This document shows, in pieces, positions 1-9,011 of a stretch of 58,405 nucleotides of DNA; the stretch's first letter is position 1; every line of letters starts with the position of its first letter. The notes under the pieces are model-generated. The model had not been told where the DNA came from. It made no database searches and saw only the letters and a list, made by a program, of their open reading frames with translations. The DNA lies in the NCBI GenBank assembly GCA_963544155.1, contig CAUUDW010000007.1, positions 1-58,405 of the forward strand. The letters run 5' to 3'. The position numbers and the translations under genes were made by a program. This DNA is from Nanoperiomorbus sp963544155 (GTDB lineage: Bacteria; Patescibacteriota; Saccharimonadia; Saccharimonadales; Saccharimonadaceae).

Positions 1-1
1 G

Positions 2-343
2 ATTAAGGCTATCCAGACAGACAATGGTAGCGAGTATGCAGCTAAGTTTCATCAAGCTGCTGAGAGACTGGGAATTAAACACTGCTTTAACTACGTCAAG
101 AAGCCTATCTATAACGGCAAGGTGGAGAGATTCAACCGTACTATCCAAGAGGCTATCTTCCAGAATGAAGACTTCCTGGTCAATCTGGTGGAAGATAAAC
201 AAGAAGCCAACTACACCATTGAGTCATATCTGGACTTCTATAACAATGAACGTCCTCACATGAGTCTTAGATTCATGACGCCGGCTGAGTTTCTGCTACA
301 ATACACCCAGCGGAACTCTGCAGTCCAGAATGTAGTGAGTTAG
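2..343 (+). CDS. IS transposase, C-terminal part of DDE integrase core (cut by window edge)
   Basis: An open frame runs from the window edge to a stop at 343 (113 residues visible). It reads QTDNGSEY, the second Asp block of rve-type integrase cores, and then KPIYNGKVERFNRTIQE, the block carrying the catalytic Glu and followed by the usual FNRT. The tail YNNERPHMSLRFMTPAEFL is the typical end of IS3/IS481-type transposases. The first catalytic Asp and the N-terminal DNA-binding part lie outside the window. The C-terminus looks intact, so this may be a complete element entering from the left. The family is certain; the IS group is not. Confidence 0.85.
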   Translation: MKAIQTDNGSEYAAKFHQAAERLGIKHCFNYVKKPIYNGKVERFNRTIQEAIFQNEDFLVNLVEDKQEANYTIESYLDFYNNERPHMSLRFMTPAEFLLQYTQRNSAVQNVVS

Positions 344-353
344 TACACTCGGG

Positions 354-383
354 TTTACTAGACCATTATGGTTGTGATATGAT
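354..383 (+). promoter_or_regulatory. Putative promoter of the 418 ORF
   Basis: TTTACT (354-359) and TATGAT (378-383) are separated by 18 nt, about 35 nt before a GTG start with a purine-rich AAGGGGAGGG ribosome-binding site. Pattern match only. Confidence 0.4.
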
Positions 384-417
384 ACATGCTAAGGAAATAT
401 GATGAAGGGGAGGGCAA

Positions 418-1131
418 GTGGATATCTCATCTATGCTAGGTAAAAATAATGGCTCGAAAGATGCCAAAGCAATATCCGTCGACGAGGTCAATGACGACGG
501 TGGTCAGTTTGAGGCGCTGGGTGACTACAACGTCGATGGTCAGGGGCATCGACTGGAGTTCAATCCCAACGAGACGATCAATACCAGCGATAATGCAGTG
601 GTCGGCGACTATAATGTGGTCAAGCCGCAGTATACTGACCCCGAGCCGATCGTGACACCGTCTCAGCCGGAGGCTAGTCCGGCGCCAACTGATGACGAGG
701 CGATTGACCCGGCGAAGATGGACTTTATCAAGACCTACACCAGGGAGTACGACGACACGGTAGCCTCGGCGACGCACGCTGTCGAGCTGATCTTAAGCGC
801 CATCGATAAGACAGTGCATGATCATACTAATAATATTGACATCCCCGAGGAGGCTTTACCGTTTATCGATGACAAGCCCAAGGACAACAAAGTATCGAAG
901 TTTGACGATGCTCAGCAGATCGTCCGCACTATTATGGGGCGGGCTAGTGAAGCGAAGTCGCAAGGTGAGCAGGCGGCGATGGAAGCGTCGAAGATTTACG
1001 ACGGTATCCAGCAGTTTAAGCGAGACACCAAGGAAGAGATTGCTTCTATCAGAGAGCGAGATGAGTTCGGTAGGATTCACCGAGAGCCGGCTCCGGCGGC
1101 CGATTCTGCGCTACCTAAGTTAGCTGCTTAG
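418..1131 (+). CDS. Hypothetical acidic protein
   Basis: This 237-residue protein starts at GTG (418), placed 7 nt after a strong purine-rich site; the ATGs at 399 and 402 are out of frame. I do not recognise a family. Residues 1-100 are rich in Asp, Asn, Pro and Thr and look disordered. Residues 100-215 are predicted helical with a charged repetitive character (SEAKSQGEQAAMEASKIYDGI), and the end is an Ala/Pro tail. There is no signal peptide or membrane segment, so it is probably cytoplasmic. It lies between a transposase remnant and ppa with no overlap to either. Confidence 0.6.
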   Translation: MDISSMLGKNNGSKDAKAISVDEVNDDGGQFEALGDYNVDGQGHRLEFNPNETINTSDNAVVGDYNVVKPQYTDPEPIVTPSQPEASPAPTDDEAIDPAKMDFIKTYTREYDDTVASATHAVELILSAIDKTVHDHTNNIDIPEEALPFIDDKPKDNKVSKFDDAQQIVRTIMGRASEAKSQGEQAAMEASKIYDGIQQFKRDTKEEIASIRERDEFGRIHREPAPAADSALPKLAA

Positions 1132-1191
1132 GCTAGTGACAATTAGGTCGGTGATCTGCTAAGCTGGATGTAGCTAAAGAGAGGAGTGTGT

Positions 1192-1722
1192 ATGAACGAT
1201 TGGAACGAAGTGCTGGATGCAGGTGACGTTACTAAGGGGGTGGTCAATGTAGTGGTGGAGATCCCGGCCGGCAGCAACAACAAGGTTGAGTGGCGTCGGG
1301 ACCTGGGGTTGATGATGCTTGACCGAGTCGAGCCGGAGGTCTTTGCTAAGCCGACTAACTACGGCTTTATCCCACAGACTCTGGACGAAGATGGCGATGA
1401 GCTGGATGCTCTGGTGATCACCGATAAACCGTTGCCGACGGGTGTATTCCTCAAGGCTAGAGTACTGGGTGTGCTTAAGTTTGTAGATGGCGGTGAGGTG
1501 GATGACAAGGTGATCGTTGTGCCGGAGGATGATCGTCAGACCGGCAACCATATCCGGACGATTGATGATGTCCCCGAACAGTTAAAGAAGCAGATCGTCT
1601 TTCACTTTAGTCATTACAAGGATCTCAAGAAACCGGGCTCGACTGAGGTTAAAGGGATCGAGGGCTACGACGAAGCGATCGAGACTGTCAAGTTGGCGCA
1701 GAAGCGTTGGGCTGATAGATAG
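1192..1722 (+). CDS. ppa: Inorganic pyrophosphatase (class A)
   Basis: The 176-residue protein hydrolyses pyrophosphate to phosphate in the cytoplasm and so drives polymerisation and activation reactions. The metal-binding signature is visible as DGDELDAL (Asp67, Asp69, Asp72), preceded by KPTNYGFIPQT as in bacterial class A enzymes. Length matches the family. The frame is open from a GTG at 1186, but AGGAG at 1182-1186 fits the ATG at 1192, so I use that start. A strong terminator hairpin follows and is shared with the convergent rel gene. Confidence 0.95.
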   Translation: MNDWNEVLDAGDVTKGVVNVVVEIPAGSNNKVEWRRDLGLMMLDRVEPEVFAKPTNYGFIPQTLDEDGDELDALVITDKPLPTGVFLKARVLGVLKFVDGGEVDDKVIVVPEDDRQTGNHIRTIDDVPEQLKKQIVFHFSHYKDLKKPGSTEVKGIEGYDEAIETVKLAQKRWADR

Positions 1723-1761
1723 ATACCAGCTACTTGACTACCGATGACTACTGACTAAACT

Positions 1762-1792
1762 AAAGAGCGGTGATGAGGTCACCGCTCTTTTT
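1762..1792. terminator. Bidirectional terminator between ppa and rel
   Basis: AAAGAGCGGTGA (1762-1773), loop TGAGG, TCACCGCTCTTT (1779-1790), then TT. The 12-bp perfect stem has A residues on the left and T on the right, so it can end both convergent genes. The TGA stop of rel on the minus strand lies inside the right arm. Confidence 0.8.
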
Positions 1793-3275
1793 GTCTCTTG
1801 GCTTGCTCGGCCCGACGAAGCTGACCCTTCAGCTTGGTGCGGGCTCGGCTAGTCAAAATCTTGTTCAGCCAATCGACATGAGGGATGACGTTGCGCCGGG
1901 TGATTACCTCGACAGTGTCACCGGATTTCAGCGGCGTGTCAAAGCGGGCTATCTTGCCGTTGATCCGAAAGCCCGCTGCCTTAGCGGCGACGTCGGAGTG
2001 AATCTGGTAGGCGAAGTCAAGCGGTAGAGCACCGGCTGGTAGATCAAAGATATCATTCTGCGGCGTGTAGACGAAGATACGGTCGGAGAAGAGGTTGATC
2101 TTAAAGGACTCGAAGTCAACTTCTTCGCCTGAACGCAGCTTACCGGCAGCCTTCTGGAGATCTTGGATCCAGCGTAGATTAGCTGGCAAGGGTGCTAATC
2201 CGCCAGATTTATAAGTGTCGCTGAGCTTTTGTTCGTTGTAATGAAAGGCGGCGGCTAGACCATGCTCGGCATACTCGTGCATCTGCTCGGTACGGATCTG
2301 AAACTCAACGATCTGCCCGGCCGGAGTCTCGACGGTGGTGTGGAGGCTCTGGTAGCCATTCGGCTTAGGACGAGAGATGTAATCTTTGATCCGCCCCAGC
2401 AAGGGCTGGTATAGCTGATGAAGTATCCCTAATATCAGGTAGCAGGTGGTGATATCTTTGGTGATAATTCTCAGGGCGATCAAGTCGTAGATCTCGTCGA
2501 TATTATTGTGCTTGGTCAGCTTCTTATGCAGGGAGTAGACTGATTTGATCCTCCCGTCGATATGAGCCTTGATGTGCTCGGCTTTTAGCTTATTCTCGAC
2601 CTCACTACGGACATCGTCGAGGCTCTGCTGACTCCGGCTGATACGGGTCTTGATCTCGTTCTTTAGCTTCTCGTAGCGTCGAGGAGCTAAGTACTTAAAG
2701 CTCAAATCCTCTATCTCGACCCTGACCCGCCCCATATTGAGTCGGTCCGCTAAAGGCCCGAAGATCTCGAGACTCTCTCGAGCTTTCTTGAGTTGTTTCT
2801 GGCGAGGCTGAAACTCAAGCGTGCGGAGATTGTGTAAACGGTCAGCGAGCTTGATGATGATCACTCGCACGTCGGCACCGATCGCTACCAGTAGCTTGGT
2901 CAGATTGTCTTTGGTGCGTGGTAGATAGGTGGTGATATCATCTCTACCGGCTCGGGCCTTACCCACCTTGGTTACGCCGTCTACCATCAGGGCTATCTCT
3001 CGCCCGAACTTTTGTTCGACTTGGTCTAGCGTAGTACCGGTATCCTCGACCACGTCGTGTAGCAGACCGGCTATCACCGTGTCACGATCCATATCCCAGC
3101 CAACCAGGATAGTAGCTACGGCGATCGGATGGATGATATAGTCTTCACCACTGAGACGTTTCTGCCCGGCATGCTTCTCGGTAGCATAGTCTAGAGCTTG
3201 TTTGATAATCGCCCGGTCGCCGGAGTCGGGGAACTTCTGCTTGATTAATTCAGTGAACCGGGCAACCTCTTTCAT
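1779..3275 (-). CDS. rel: Bifunctional (p)ppGpp synthetase/hydrolase, short Rel without ACT domain
   Basis: The 498-residue protein makes and degrades the stringent-response alarmone (p)ppGpp. The HD hydrolase domain (about residues 30-170) has the metal ligands in HAGQKR, IIHP and HDVVEDT (73-79). The synthetase domain follows (about 215-345), with RIKSVYSLHKKL, IYDLIALRI, NGYQSLHTT and EFQIRTEQMH. A TGS domain (about 390-455, from INLFSDRIFVYTP) is present, but the chain ends before the helical and ACT regions of full Rel proteins (about 730 residues). Both catalytic halves look intact. The minus-strand sequence shows TACAAT 6 nt before the ATG and no Shine-Dalgarno, so the mRNA may be leaderless. 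Confidence 0.93.
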   Translation of the reverse strand: MKEVARFTELIKQKFPDSGDRAIIKQALDYATEKHAGQKRLSGEDYIIHPIAVATILVGWDMDRDTVIAGLLHDVVEDTGTTLDQVEQKFGREIALMVDGVTKVGKARAGRDDITTYLPRTKDNLTKLLVAIGADVRVIIIKLADRLHNLRTLEFQPRQKQLKKARESLEIFGPLADRLNMGRVRVEIEDLSFKYLAPRRYEKLKNEIKTRISRSQQSLDDVRSEVENKLKAEHIKAHIDGRIKSVYSLHKKLTKHNNIDEIYDLIALRIITKDITTCYLILGILHQLYQPLLGRIKDYISRPKPNGYQSLHTTVETPAGQIVEFQIRTEQMHEYAEHGLAAAFHYNEQKLSDTYKSGGLAPLPANLRWIQDLQKAAGKLRSGEEVDFESFKINLFSDRIFVYTPQNDIFDLPAGALPLDFAYQIHSDVAAKAAGFRINGKIARFDTPLKSGDTVEVITRRNVIPHVDWLNKILTSRARTKLKGQLRRAEQAKRQKER

Positions 3276-3287
3276 GGCTATATTGTA
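3276..3287 (-). promoter_or_regulatory. -10 box of rel, leaderless configuration
   Basis: Reading the minus strand, TACAAT is followed by ATAGCC and then ATG. The transcript would begin at or within a base of the start codon. I see no good -35 hexamer at the usual distance. Confidence 0.4.
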
Positions 3288-3378
3288 GCATCCTGAACGG
3301 CTGTCGGGCTAGGTACTGGAACAGTGATGGTGGTGTGATATTATATAACCATAAGTGAGTTAGGTTAGGAGGGTAACC

Positions 3379-4386
3379 ATGTCAAAGAAGATTGCTATTA
3401 ATGGCTTCGGTCGGATTGGGCGTAATGCCTTTAAGATTGCTCTCGGTCGTGACGATATCGAAGTGGTGGCGATCAATGACCTGGTCGCCCCTGCCGCCCT
3501 GGCTCATCTGCTAAAGTACGACTCTACCTACGGACCTTTCGACGGTGAAGTCAGTAGCACCGATAACAGCCTGATCGTCAATGGCAAGAGCTGCGCTGTC
3601 TATGCTGAGAAAGATCCTAGCCAGCTACCCTGGGGTGACTTAGGCGTCGACGTAGTGATCGAATCGACAGGTCGTTTCGTTAATCCGGACAAAGCCAAGG
3701 CTCATATCAGGGCAGGGGCGAAAAAGGTTATCCTGAGCGCTCCGGCTAAGGGCGCCGGCGCTACAACGATTGTCCTGGGTGTCAATGACAGTGATGTGGC
3801 CGGGGCGGGTGAGATACTGAGCAATGCCTCGTGCACCACCAACTGCATCGCTCCGGTCATGTCGGTGCTGGAGAACAATTTTGGCGTAGAAAAGGCGATG
3901 ATGAGCACGGTTCACTCCTATACCTCAGATCAGCGTTTGCTGGATGCGCCGCACAGCGACGAGCGCCGGATGCGGAGTGCCGGGCAGAATATCATCCCGA
4001 CCAGCACCGGAGCTTCCATAGCGGCGACCGAGGTGATCCCGAGTCTGAAGGATAAGTTCGGCGGACTGAGCCTGCGGGTGCCGACTCCGGTTGCTTCTAT
4101 CGCTGATATCACCGCCTTGATGAAACAGGATGTGACAGTAGACGAGGTTAATGACGTCTTCCGCAAGGCGGCTCAAGAGGATTATTATCAGGGCATCCTC
4201 GATGCCACCGATGAGAAGCTGGTCAGTAGCGACTTCATCGGTAACCCCTGCTCTTCGATCGTTGATCTTAGCCTGACGGCGGTGGTCCAGGGCAACTTGC
4301 TGAAGGTGGTGGCTTGGTATGACAACGAATGGGCTTATTCGAATCGGCTGGTTGAGCTGACGGCAGATGTGGCTAAGCTGGTTTAA
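3379..4386 (+). CDS. gap: Glyceraldehyde-3-phosphate dehydrogenase
   Basis: This 335-residue enzyme oxidises glyceraldehyde-3-phosphate to 1,3-bisphosphoglycerate with NAD(P) in glycolysis. The Rossmann start INGFGRIGRNAFKIA is at the N-terminus, the catalytic Cys152 lies in SNASCTTNC and the partner His in TVHSYTSDQ. The C-terminal WYDNEWAYSNRL is canonical and the length is normal. AGGAGGG sits 7 nt before the ATG, and TATTATATAAC upstream may hold the -10. It is the first gene of a carbon-metabolism unit with rpiB (15-nt gap), rpe and glgB. Confidence 0.97.
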   Translation: MSKKIAINGFGRIGRNAFKIALGRDDIEVVAINDLVAPAALAHLLKYDSTYGPFDGEVSSTDNSLIVNGKSCAVYAEKDPSQLPWGDLGVDVVIESTGRFVNPDKAKAHIRAGAKKVILSAPAKGAGATTIVLGVNDSDVAGAGEILSNASCTTNCIAPVMSVLENNFGVEKAMMSTVHSYTSDQRLLDAPHSDERRMRSAGQNIIPTSTGASIAATEVIPSLKDKFGGLSLRVPTPVASIADITALMKQDVTVDEVNDVFRKAAQEDYYQGILDATDEKLVSSDFIGNPCSSIVDLSLTAVVQGNLLKVVAWYDNEWAYSNRLVELTADVAKLV

Positions 4387-4401
4387 GGTGAGGTAGGATA
4401 G

Positions 4402-4860
4402 ATGCGAGTTTATCTAGGCGCCGACCATCAGGGCTTTTTCCTGAAGAATAAAGTACGAGACTACCTGACCAAGGCGGGGTACCAGATCACTGACTACAGT
4501 AATGAAGAGCTTGATCCTGATGATGACTTCCCCAAGTATGCTAAGTTAGCAGCCAAAAGAGTTGTCGACGAGAAGGACGACACCGATGTGGCCATCCTGG
4601 TCTGTGGCGGAGGGCAGGGGATGTGTATGGCCGCTAACCGGATCAAAGGAGTGCGAGCCATCGTCGCCTCTTCGGTTGAGGACGCCACCTATGGTCGTAA
4701 CGACAATGACGCCAATGTCCTTTGTCTGCCGGCTCGGGTGTTGGATAGGGAGTACAACATTCCCTTGTGGCGAGATATCGTTGACGCCTTTATGAATACG
4801 CCATTTGCGGGGGCGGAACGCTATATTCGTCGTAATCGGGAGCTTGATCAGCTGGACTAA
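4402..4860 (+). CDS. rpiB: Ribose-5-phosphate isomerase B family protein
   Basis: A 152-residue RpiB/LacAB-type isomerase that interconverts ribose-5-phosphate and ribulose-5-phosphate in the non-oxidative pentose phosphate pathway. It shows the N-terminal YLGADHQGFFLK, the phosphate and active-site loop CGGGQGMCMAANR with Cys68, and NDNDANVLCLPAR, which matches the family's H/N-DANVL block. Its stop overlaps the next start (TAATG), so it is translationally coupled to the epimerase that uses its product. Confidence 0.92.
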   Translation: MRVYLGADHQGFFLKNKVRDYLTKAGYQITDYSNEELDPDDDFPKYAKLAAKRVVDEKDDTDVAILVCGGGQGMCMAANRIKGVRAIVASSVEDATYGRNDNDANVLCLPARVLDREYNIPLWRDIVDAFMNTPFAGAERYIRRNRELDQLD

Positions 4861-5513
4861 TGGTTGCTATCGTTCCGACTATTACGACCGATGATCCGGC
4901 GGTTTATCGGGATAGGCTTGAGATTTACCGACAGTTCGCTGAGCGGATTCATATTGATGTGTCGGACGGTCAGTTCGCTCCCAGTAAGACGCTAAATCTT
5001 AACCAGCTCTACTGGCCGTGGAACGATAACGGTGGGCTGAAGATTGATTTACACCTGATGATGGAGCGACCGATTGATTGGCTGGATCAGCTTGTTTCAC
5101 TGTCGCCGGATCGGATCATCATACACGCTGAGAGTGATCAGGCGGACAAACTGCTGCCCAAGATATTTGACCACTTAGCTAAGTTTCAGATTGGCTGTGG
5201 ACTGGCTCTACTGCCCCGGACCGCCCCGGCTGAGGTTGGCGAGCTGATCAGGCTGGCTGACACAGTCTTAATCTTCGGCGGTCATTTGGGCTATCAGGGT
5301 GGGGAAGCGGATCTGGCTCAGCTGGAGAAAGTGGCGCAGATAAAGCAGATCAACCCTGAGGCGTTAGTCGAATGGGACGGCGGGGCGAAGCCGGAGAATA
5401 TTGCCGTCATAGCCGGCGCCGGGGTGATGCAGATTGATGTCGGCAGTGCCATCAGCTACTCGGTTGATGCCTCAGGGGCTTATCGAGAGATAGTGGAGCT
5501 GGCTAATGAGTGA
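4860..5513 (+). CDS. Ribulose-phosphate 3-epimerase-like protein
   Basis: This 217-residue TIM-barrel protein is placed in the ribulose-phosphate 3-epimerase family by HIDVSDGQFAPSKTL (canonical HxDVMDGxFVPN), DLHLMM, IIHAES, IFGGHLGYQGG (canonical PGFGGQ) and VEWDGGAKPENI. The motifs are recognisable but drifted, so the exact sugar phosphate is inferred. Its position, overlapped by rpiB (TAATG) and overlapping glgB by 8 nt, supports a role as the pentose-phosphate epimerase of this unit. If the drifted PGFGGQ loop changes specificity, a related 3-epimerase is the alternative. Confidence 0.8.
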   Translation: MVAIVPTITTDDPAVYRDRLEIYRQFAERIHIDVSDGQFAPSKTLNLNQLYWPWNDNGGLKIDLHLMMERPIDWLDQLVSLSPDRIIIHAESDQADKLLPKIFDHLAKFQIGCGLALLPRTAPAEVGELIRLADTVLIFGGHLGYQGGEADLAQLEKVAQIKQINPEALVEWDGGAKPENIAVIAGAGVMQIDVGSAISYSVDASGAYREIVELANE

Positions 5514-7530
5514 GCCGGCGAGTAGCTCGGACCAGATAAAGACGGTAGCGGATCTTGACCCCTGGCTCAAGCCATACCGGCATCGGCTAGTGGAGCGACA
5601 GAGGTATCTGGACTACCATGAAGAGCGAATCCTAGGCGATCGTTCGGTCTCAACCTTTGCTCTAGGTCATCTGTACTATGGACTACATCGGACTAAACGG
5701 GATTGGGTGCTGAGGGAGTGGGCGCCTAATGCCGGTCAGATCTACCTAATCTGCCAAGCGACTAATTGGCGAGACGATCCCGCTTATCGCCTAGAGCGGT
5801 TGCTGGGTAGTGACGGCGACTGGGAGATCAAGCTGCCGCTGGATGCCTTGCACCACCTTGATCACTATCGTTTGCATATCCACTGGCTTGGCGGTGCGGG
5901 CGATCGCTTGCCGTCCTATGCCAACTATGTGGTGCAAGACCCGTCGACCAAGCAGTTTGATGCGGTGGTCTGGCAGCCTGAGAAGCCGTTCGTTTGGCGA
6001 CACCGAGCCGAATTGCCGGTGCCGGATGAAGCCCTGATCTACGAGGCACACATTGGTATGGCTGGTGACCGAGAGGCGGTCTCAACTTATCGTCAGTTTG
6101 AACGTGATGTCTTACCCAGGGTTAAAGATCTCGGCTACAACACAGTACAACTAATGGCGATAGCAGAGCATCCTTACTACGGTAGTTTCGGTTACCAGGT
6201 GTCAAATTTCTTTGCGCCTAGTTCTCGTTTCGGTACGCCGGACGAGCTAAAGCATCTGATTGATCGGGCGCATCAGCTGGGCATCCGAGTGATCATGGAT
6301 CTGATCCACTCTCATGCAGTGAAGAACGAGGCGGAAGGGCTAAGCAACTTTGACGGTACGACTACCCAGTATTTCGTGGACGAGATTCACCCCGCCTGGG
6401 ATTCTCGCTTGTTTGACTACGGTAAGCCACAAGTTTGCCATTTTCTACTATCAAATATCAGTTATTGGCTCAATGAGTACCACCTTGATGGCTTTCGTTT
6501 CGACGGAGTGACCAGTATGATCTATCGGGATCATGGGCTAGGTAGGGCGTTCACCGGCTATGATGATTACTTTGGCGATAATATCAATCAAGATGCGCTG
6601 GTCTACTTGCGTTTGGCTAATGAGCTGGTTCACACCATCAAGCCGAATGCTACCACTATTGCCGAGGATACATCCGGCTTGCCGGGGCTAGCCGCCAAGG
6701 TGGTCGATGGCGGTATCGGCTTTGATTACCGTTTCAATATGGGAGTGCCGGACTTATGGATCAAGATGCTCAAAGACCAGCAGGACGAAGAATGGGATAT
6801 GGGCAAGCTGTTTCACGAGCTTACTTCGCATCGGGCTGAGGAGCGGACGATTAACTACGTCGAGAGCCACGATCAGGCGATGGTTGGCGATAAGACGGTC
6901 ATCTTCCGACTACTTGACGACACGATGTATGACTCTATGGAGCGAGGCAGTCAGAGTCTGGTGGTCGACCGGGGCATTGCTCTGCATAAGATGATTCGGC
7001 TGATCACTGCTAGTACCAATGCCGGCGGATATCTAAACTTCATGGGTAATGAATTTGGACACCCCGAATGGATTGACTTCCCTAGGCCGGGTAACGAGTG
7101 GTCGTATCGTTATGCTCGTCGGCAATGGCATTTGGTCGATGACTTACGCTTGCGCTATAGCCAGCTTAATGATTTTGACAGAGCGATGATCCGGGAGATT
7201 AAAGGGCTAGCCGAGGCGGATTACTCGCATGTTCGGGCTGACTCCGAGCGCCAGCTGATCTCCTTTGCTCGAGGCGGGCGACTCTTTATTTTTAACTTCT
7301 CGTCGGTATCACTAACGGATTGGCGTGTCTCAGCTCCTAAGAAAGATTGGCAGATCGTCTTATCGACAGATGACCCGAGCTATGGTGGCTTCGGGCGGGT
7401 TGATACCTCGATGATTTATCTGGGTAACGGTAATGGCCGAGATAGCTATGTGCAGCTATATTTACCGGCTAGAGTTGCCCTAGTGCTGGAGCCTAAGTAC
7501 CGTGATCTGGCGGCTAGCCCCTGGCGATGA
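5506..7530 (+). CDS. glgB: 1,4-alpha-glucan branching enzyme, eukaryotic-type
   Basis: The 674-residue protein introduces alpha-1,6 branches into glycogen. It has an N-terminal carbohydrate-binding part (about 50-150, YGLHRTKRDWVLREWAPNA) and a GH13 barrel with nucleophile Asp333 in DGFRFDGVTSMIYRDHG and acid/base Glu387 in TTIAEDTSG. NYVESHDQAMVGDKT and YLNFMGNEFGHPEWIDFPR resemble the GBE1-type enzymes of eukaryotes and some bacteria more than E. coli GlgB. It overlaps the epimerase gene by 8 nt. No glycogen synthase or phosphorylase lies in the window. Confidence 0.93.
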   Translation: MSEPASSSDQIKTVADLDPWLKPYRHRLVERQRYLDYHEERILGDRSVSTFALGHLYYGLHRTKRDWVLREWAPNAGQIYLICQATNWRDDPAYRLERLLGSDGDWEIKLPLDALHHLDHYRLHIHWLGGAGDRLPSYANYVVQDPSTKQFDAVVWQPEKPFVWRHRAELPVPDEALIYEAHIGMAGDREAVSTYRQFERDVLPRVKDLGYNTVQLMAIAEHPYYGSFGYQVSNFFAPSSRFGTPDELKHLIDRAHQLGIRVIMDLIHSHAVKNEAEGLSNFDGTTTQYFVDEIHPAWDSRLFDYGKPQVCHFLLSNISYWLNEYHLDGFRFDGVTSMIYRDHGLGRAFTGYDDYFGDNINQDALVYLRLANELVHTIKPNATTIAEDTSGLPGLAAKVVDGGIGFDYRFNMGVPDLWIKMLKDQQDEEWDMGKLFHELTSHRAEERTINYVESHDQAMVGDKTVIFRLLDDTMYDSMERGSQSLVVDRGIALHKMIRLITASTNAGGYLNFMGNEFGHPEWIDFPRPGNEWSYRYARRQWHLVDDLRLRYSQLNDFDRAMIREIKGLAEADYSHVRADSERQLISFARGGRLFIFNFSSVSLTDWRVSAPKKDWQIVLSTDDPSYGGFGRVDTSMIYLGNGNGRDSYVQLYLPARVALVLEPKYRDLAASPWR

Positions 7531-7684
7531 GCCGTCGCAATGGGTCGGGCGGATTCATCACATATTACCGAAGACTAATCAATGTCCTACGGGCAATCAA
7601 TCGCCAGTGGTACATTATGGGCGCCAGGTCTGAGGGAAGATGTGATGAATCTATCAGCCCCCCCCTGGAGGCTGTAATAAGTGA

Positions 7685-7697
7685 TATCATGATTACT
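7685..7697 (+). promoter_or_regulatory. -10 box of hisS, leaderless configuration
   Basis: TATCAT (7685-7690), seven bases, then ATG at 7698, with no Shine-Dalgarno in between. This supports initiation at 7698 rather than at the far upstream in-frame ATG (7527). Confidence 0.45.
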
Positions 7698-8999
7698 ATG
7701 AGTCTAAAATTAACTAGTTATAAAGGCACACGTGATCTATACCCGGCGGATATGGCAGAACGGGACTATATCTTCTCGGGCTGGCGCAGGGTGGTGCGGA
7801 GCTACGGCTATGAAGAATACATGGCGCCGCTGCTGGAGCCAATCGATGTCTACGCCGCTAAGAGTGGCGAGGAGATCGTCAACGAGCAAACTTATAGCTT
7901 TGCCGATCGGGGTGGTCGTCAGATGGTGATTCGTCCTGAGATGACGCCGTCTGTCGCTCGGATGGTAGCGGCTCGACGTCAGGAATTACCGATGCCGGCA
8001 CGACTTTTCTCGATTGCTAACTTCATGCGTTACGAGCGACCGCAGCACGGGCGAGAACGGGAGTTTTGGCAGCTTAATGTTGACCTCTTCGGTGTAGCCA
8101 ATATATGGGCTGACCTTGAGATGGTGTGCCTGGCCTATGACATTTTACGGGCTTTCCGAGCTGAGGACGATATGTTCATTATCCGGCTGGGTGATCGACG
8201 GCTGACGAATTACCTTATGACTGATTACCTGGGGTTGGATACCGAGCGAACCGGTCGAACCATCAAACTGCTTGACCGAAAGAACAAGCTGACCGATGAG
8301 CAGTTTCAAGCTCAGGCGCAAGAGATCCTTGGTGATGACGAGGCGGTGTCTAAGCTTGATCGGCTGATGACGGTACAGAGTCTATCTGACCTGCCTGACC
8401 GGATTAGACACGACCGGGTAATCGAACCTCTGACAGAGCTGCTGGCTGAGCTTAAGGGTAGAGGCATCGATAACGCCCGCTACGATATTACCTTGATGCG
8501 AGGGTTTGACTATTACACCGGTATCGTTTTTGAGATATTTGATGAAGCGCCTCAGAACAAACGGGCGCTCTTCGGCGGTGGTCGCTATGATGGCTTGGTG
8601 GAGCAATTTGGTGTCGAGCCGCTGCCGGTGGTTGGCTTCGCCCCGGGCGAGACGATGTTCCGAGAGTTTCTGCTGGCGCATGATCTGATGCCGGATTTTA
8701 GCAATCAGCTGGGGGCGACCGTGGCAATTCTGCCTATGTCGGACGATGAATGTACCCGACGAGCCATGGTCGTGGCAGATCGATTAAGAGCGGAGTTAGT
8801 CCGGTCGGTAGCGGTTGATACGACGCAGCGCAAGCTGGACAAGAAGACCAAAGCAGCTATCAAAGCCGGGGCGAAGTGGTTAGTCTACATTGGCGAGCAA
8901 GAGCTGAAGGATAGCCGGGTGGTGCTCAAGCGGGTTGCAACGGGCGAGCAGACTGAGCTAGAATTAGCCGAAGCAGTCAAAGCAGTGAAGAATAATTAG
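7698..8999 (+). CDS. hisS: Histidyl-tRNA synthetase
   Basis: A 433-residue class II synthetase that charges tRNA-His in the cytoplasm. Visible blocks are RPEMTPSVARM, motif 2 FMRYERPQHGREREFWQLNVDLFG, the histidine-specific RGFDYYTGIVFEIF, GGGRYDGLVEQFG and a C-terminal anticodon-binding domain (about 330-430). The frame is open back to 7527, overlapping the glgB stop, but those 57 residues do not resemble HisRS. MSLKLTSYKGTRDLYP from 7698 is the usual beginning. The true start could also be the ATG at 7689. Confidence 0.95.
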   Translation: MSLKLTSYKGTRDLYPADMAERDYIFSGWRRVVRSYGYEEYMAPLLEPIDVYAAKSGEEIVNEQTYSFADRGGRQMVIRPEMTPSVARMVAARRQELPMPARLFSIANFMRYERPQHGREREFWQLNVDLFGVANIWADLEMVCLAYDILRAFRAEDDMFIIRLGDRRLTNYLMTDYLGLDTERTGRTIKLLDRKNKLTDEQFQAQAQEILGDDEAVSKLDRLMTVQSLSDLPDRIRHDRVIEPLTELLAELKGRGIDNARYDITLMRGFDYYTGIVFEIFDEAPQNKRALFGGGRYDGLVEQFGVEPLPVVGFAPGETMFREFLLAHDLMPDFSNQLGATVAILPMSDDECTRRAMVVADRLRAELVRSVAVDTTQRKLDKKTKAAIKAGAKWLVYIGEQELKDSRVVLKRVATGEQTELELAEAVKAVKNN

Positions 9000-9011
9000 C
9001 GAGGGAAGACG

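Noticed and set aside
436..777. Minus-strand open frame of 113 codons opposite the 418 ORF
   Set aside because: It is a shadow frame with an unnatural Arg/Val-rich composition and no start context; the plus-strand frame has a good ribosome-binding site.
7527..7697. N-terminal extension of hisS back to an ATG overlapping the glgB stop
   Set aside because: The added residues do not resemble HisRS, and a -10 box lies just before the ATG at 7698.
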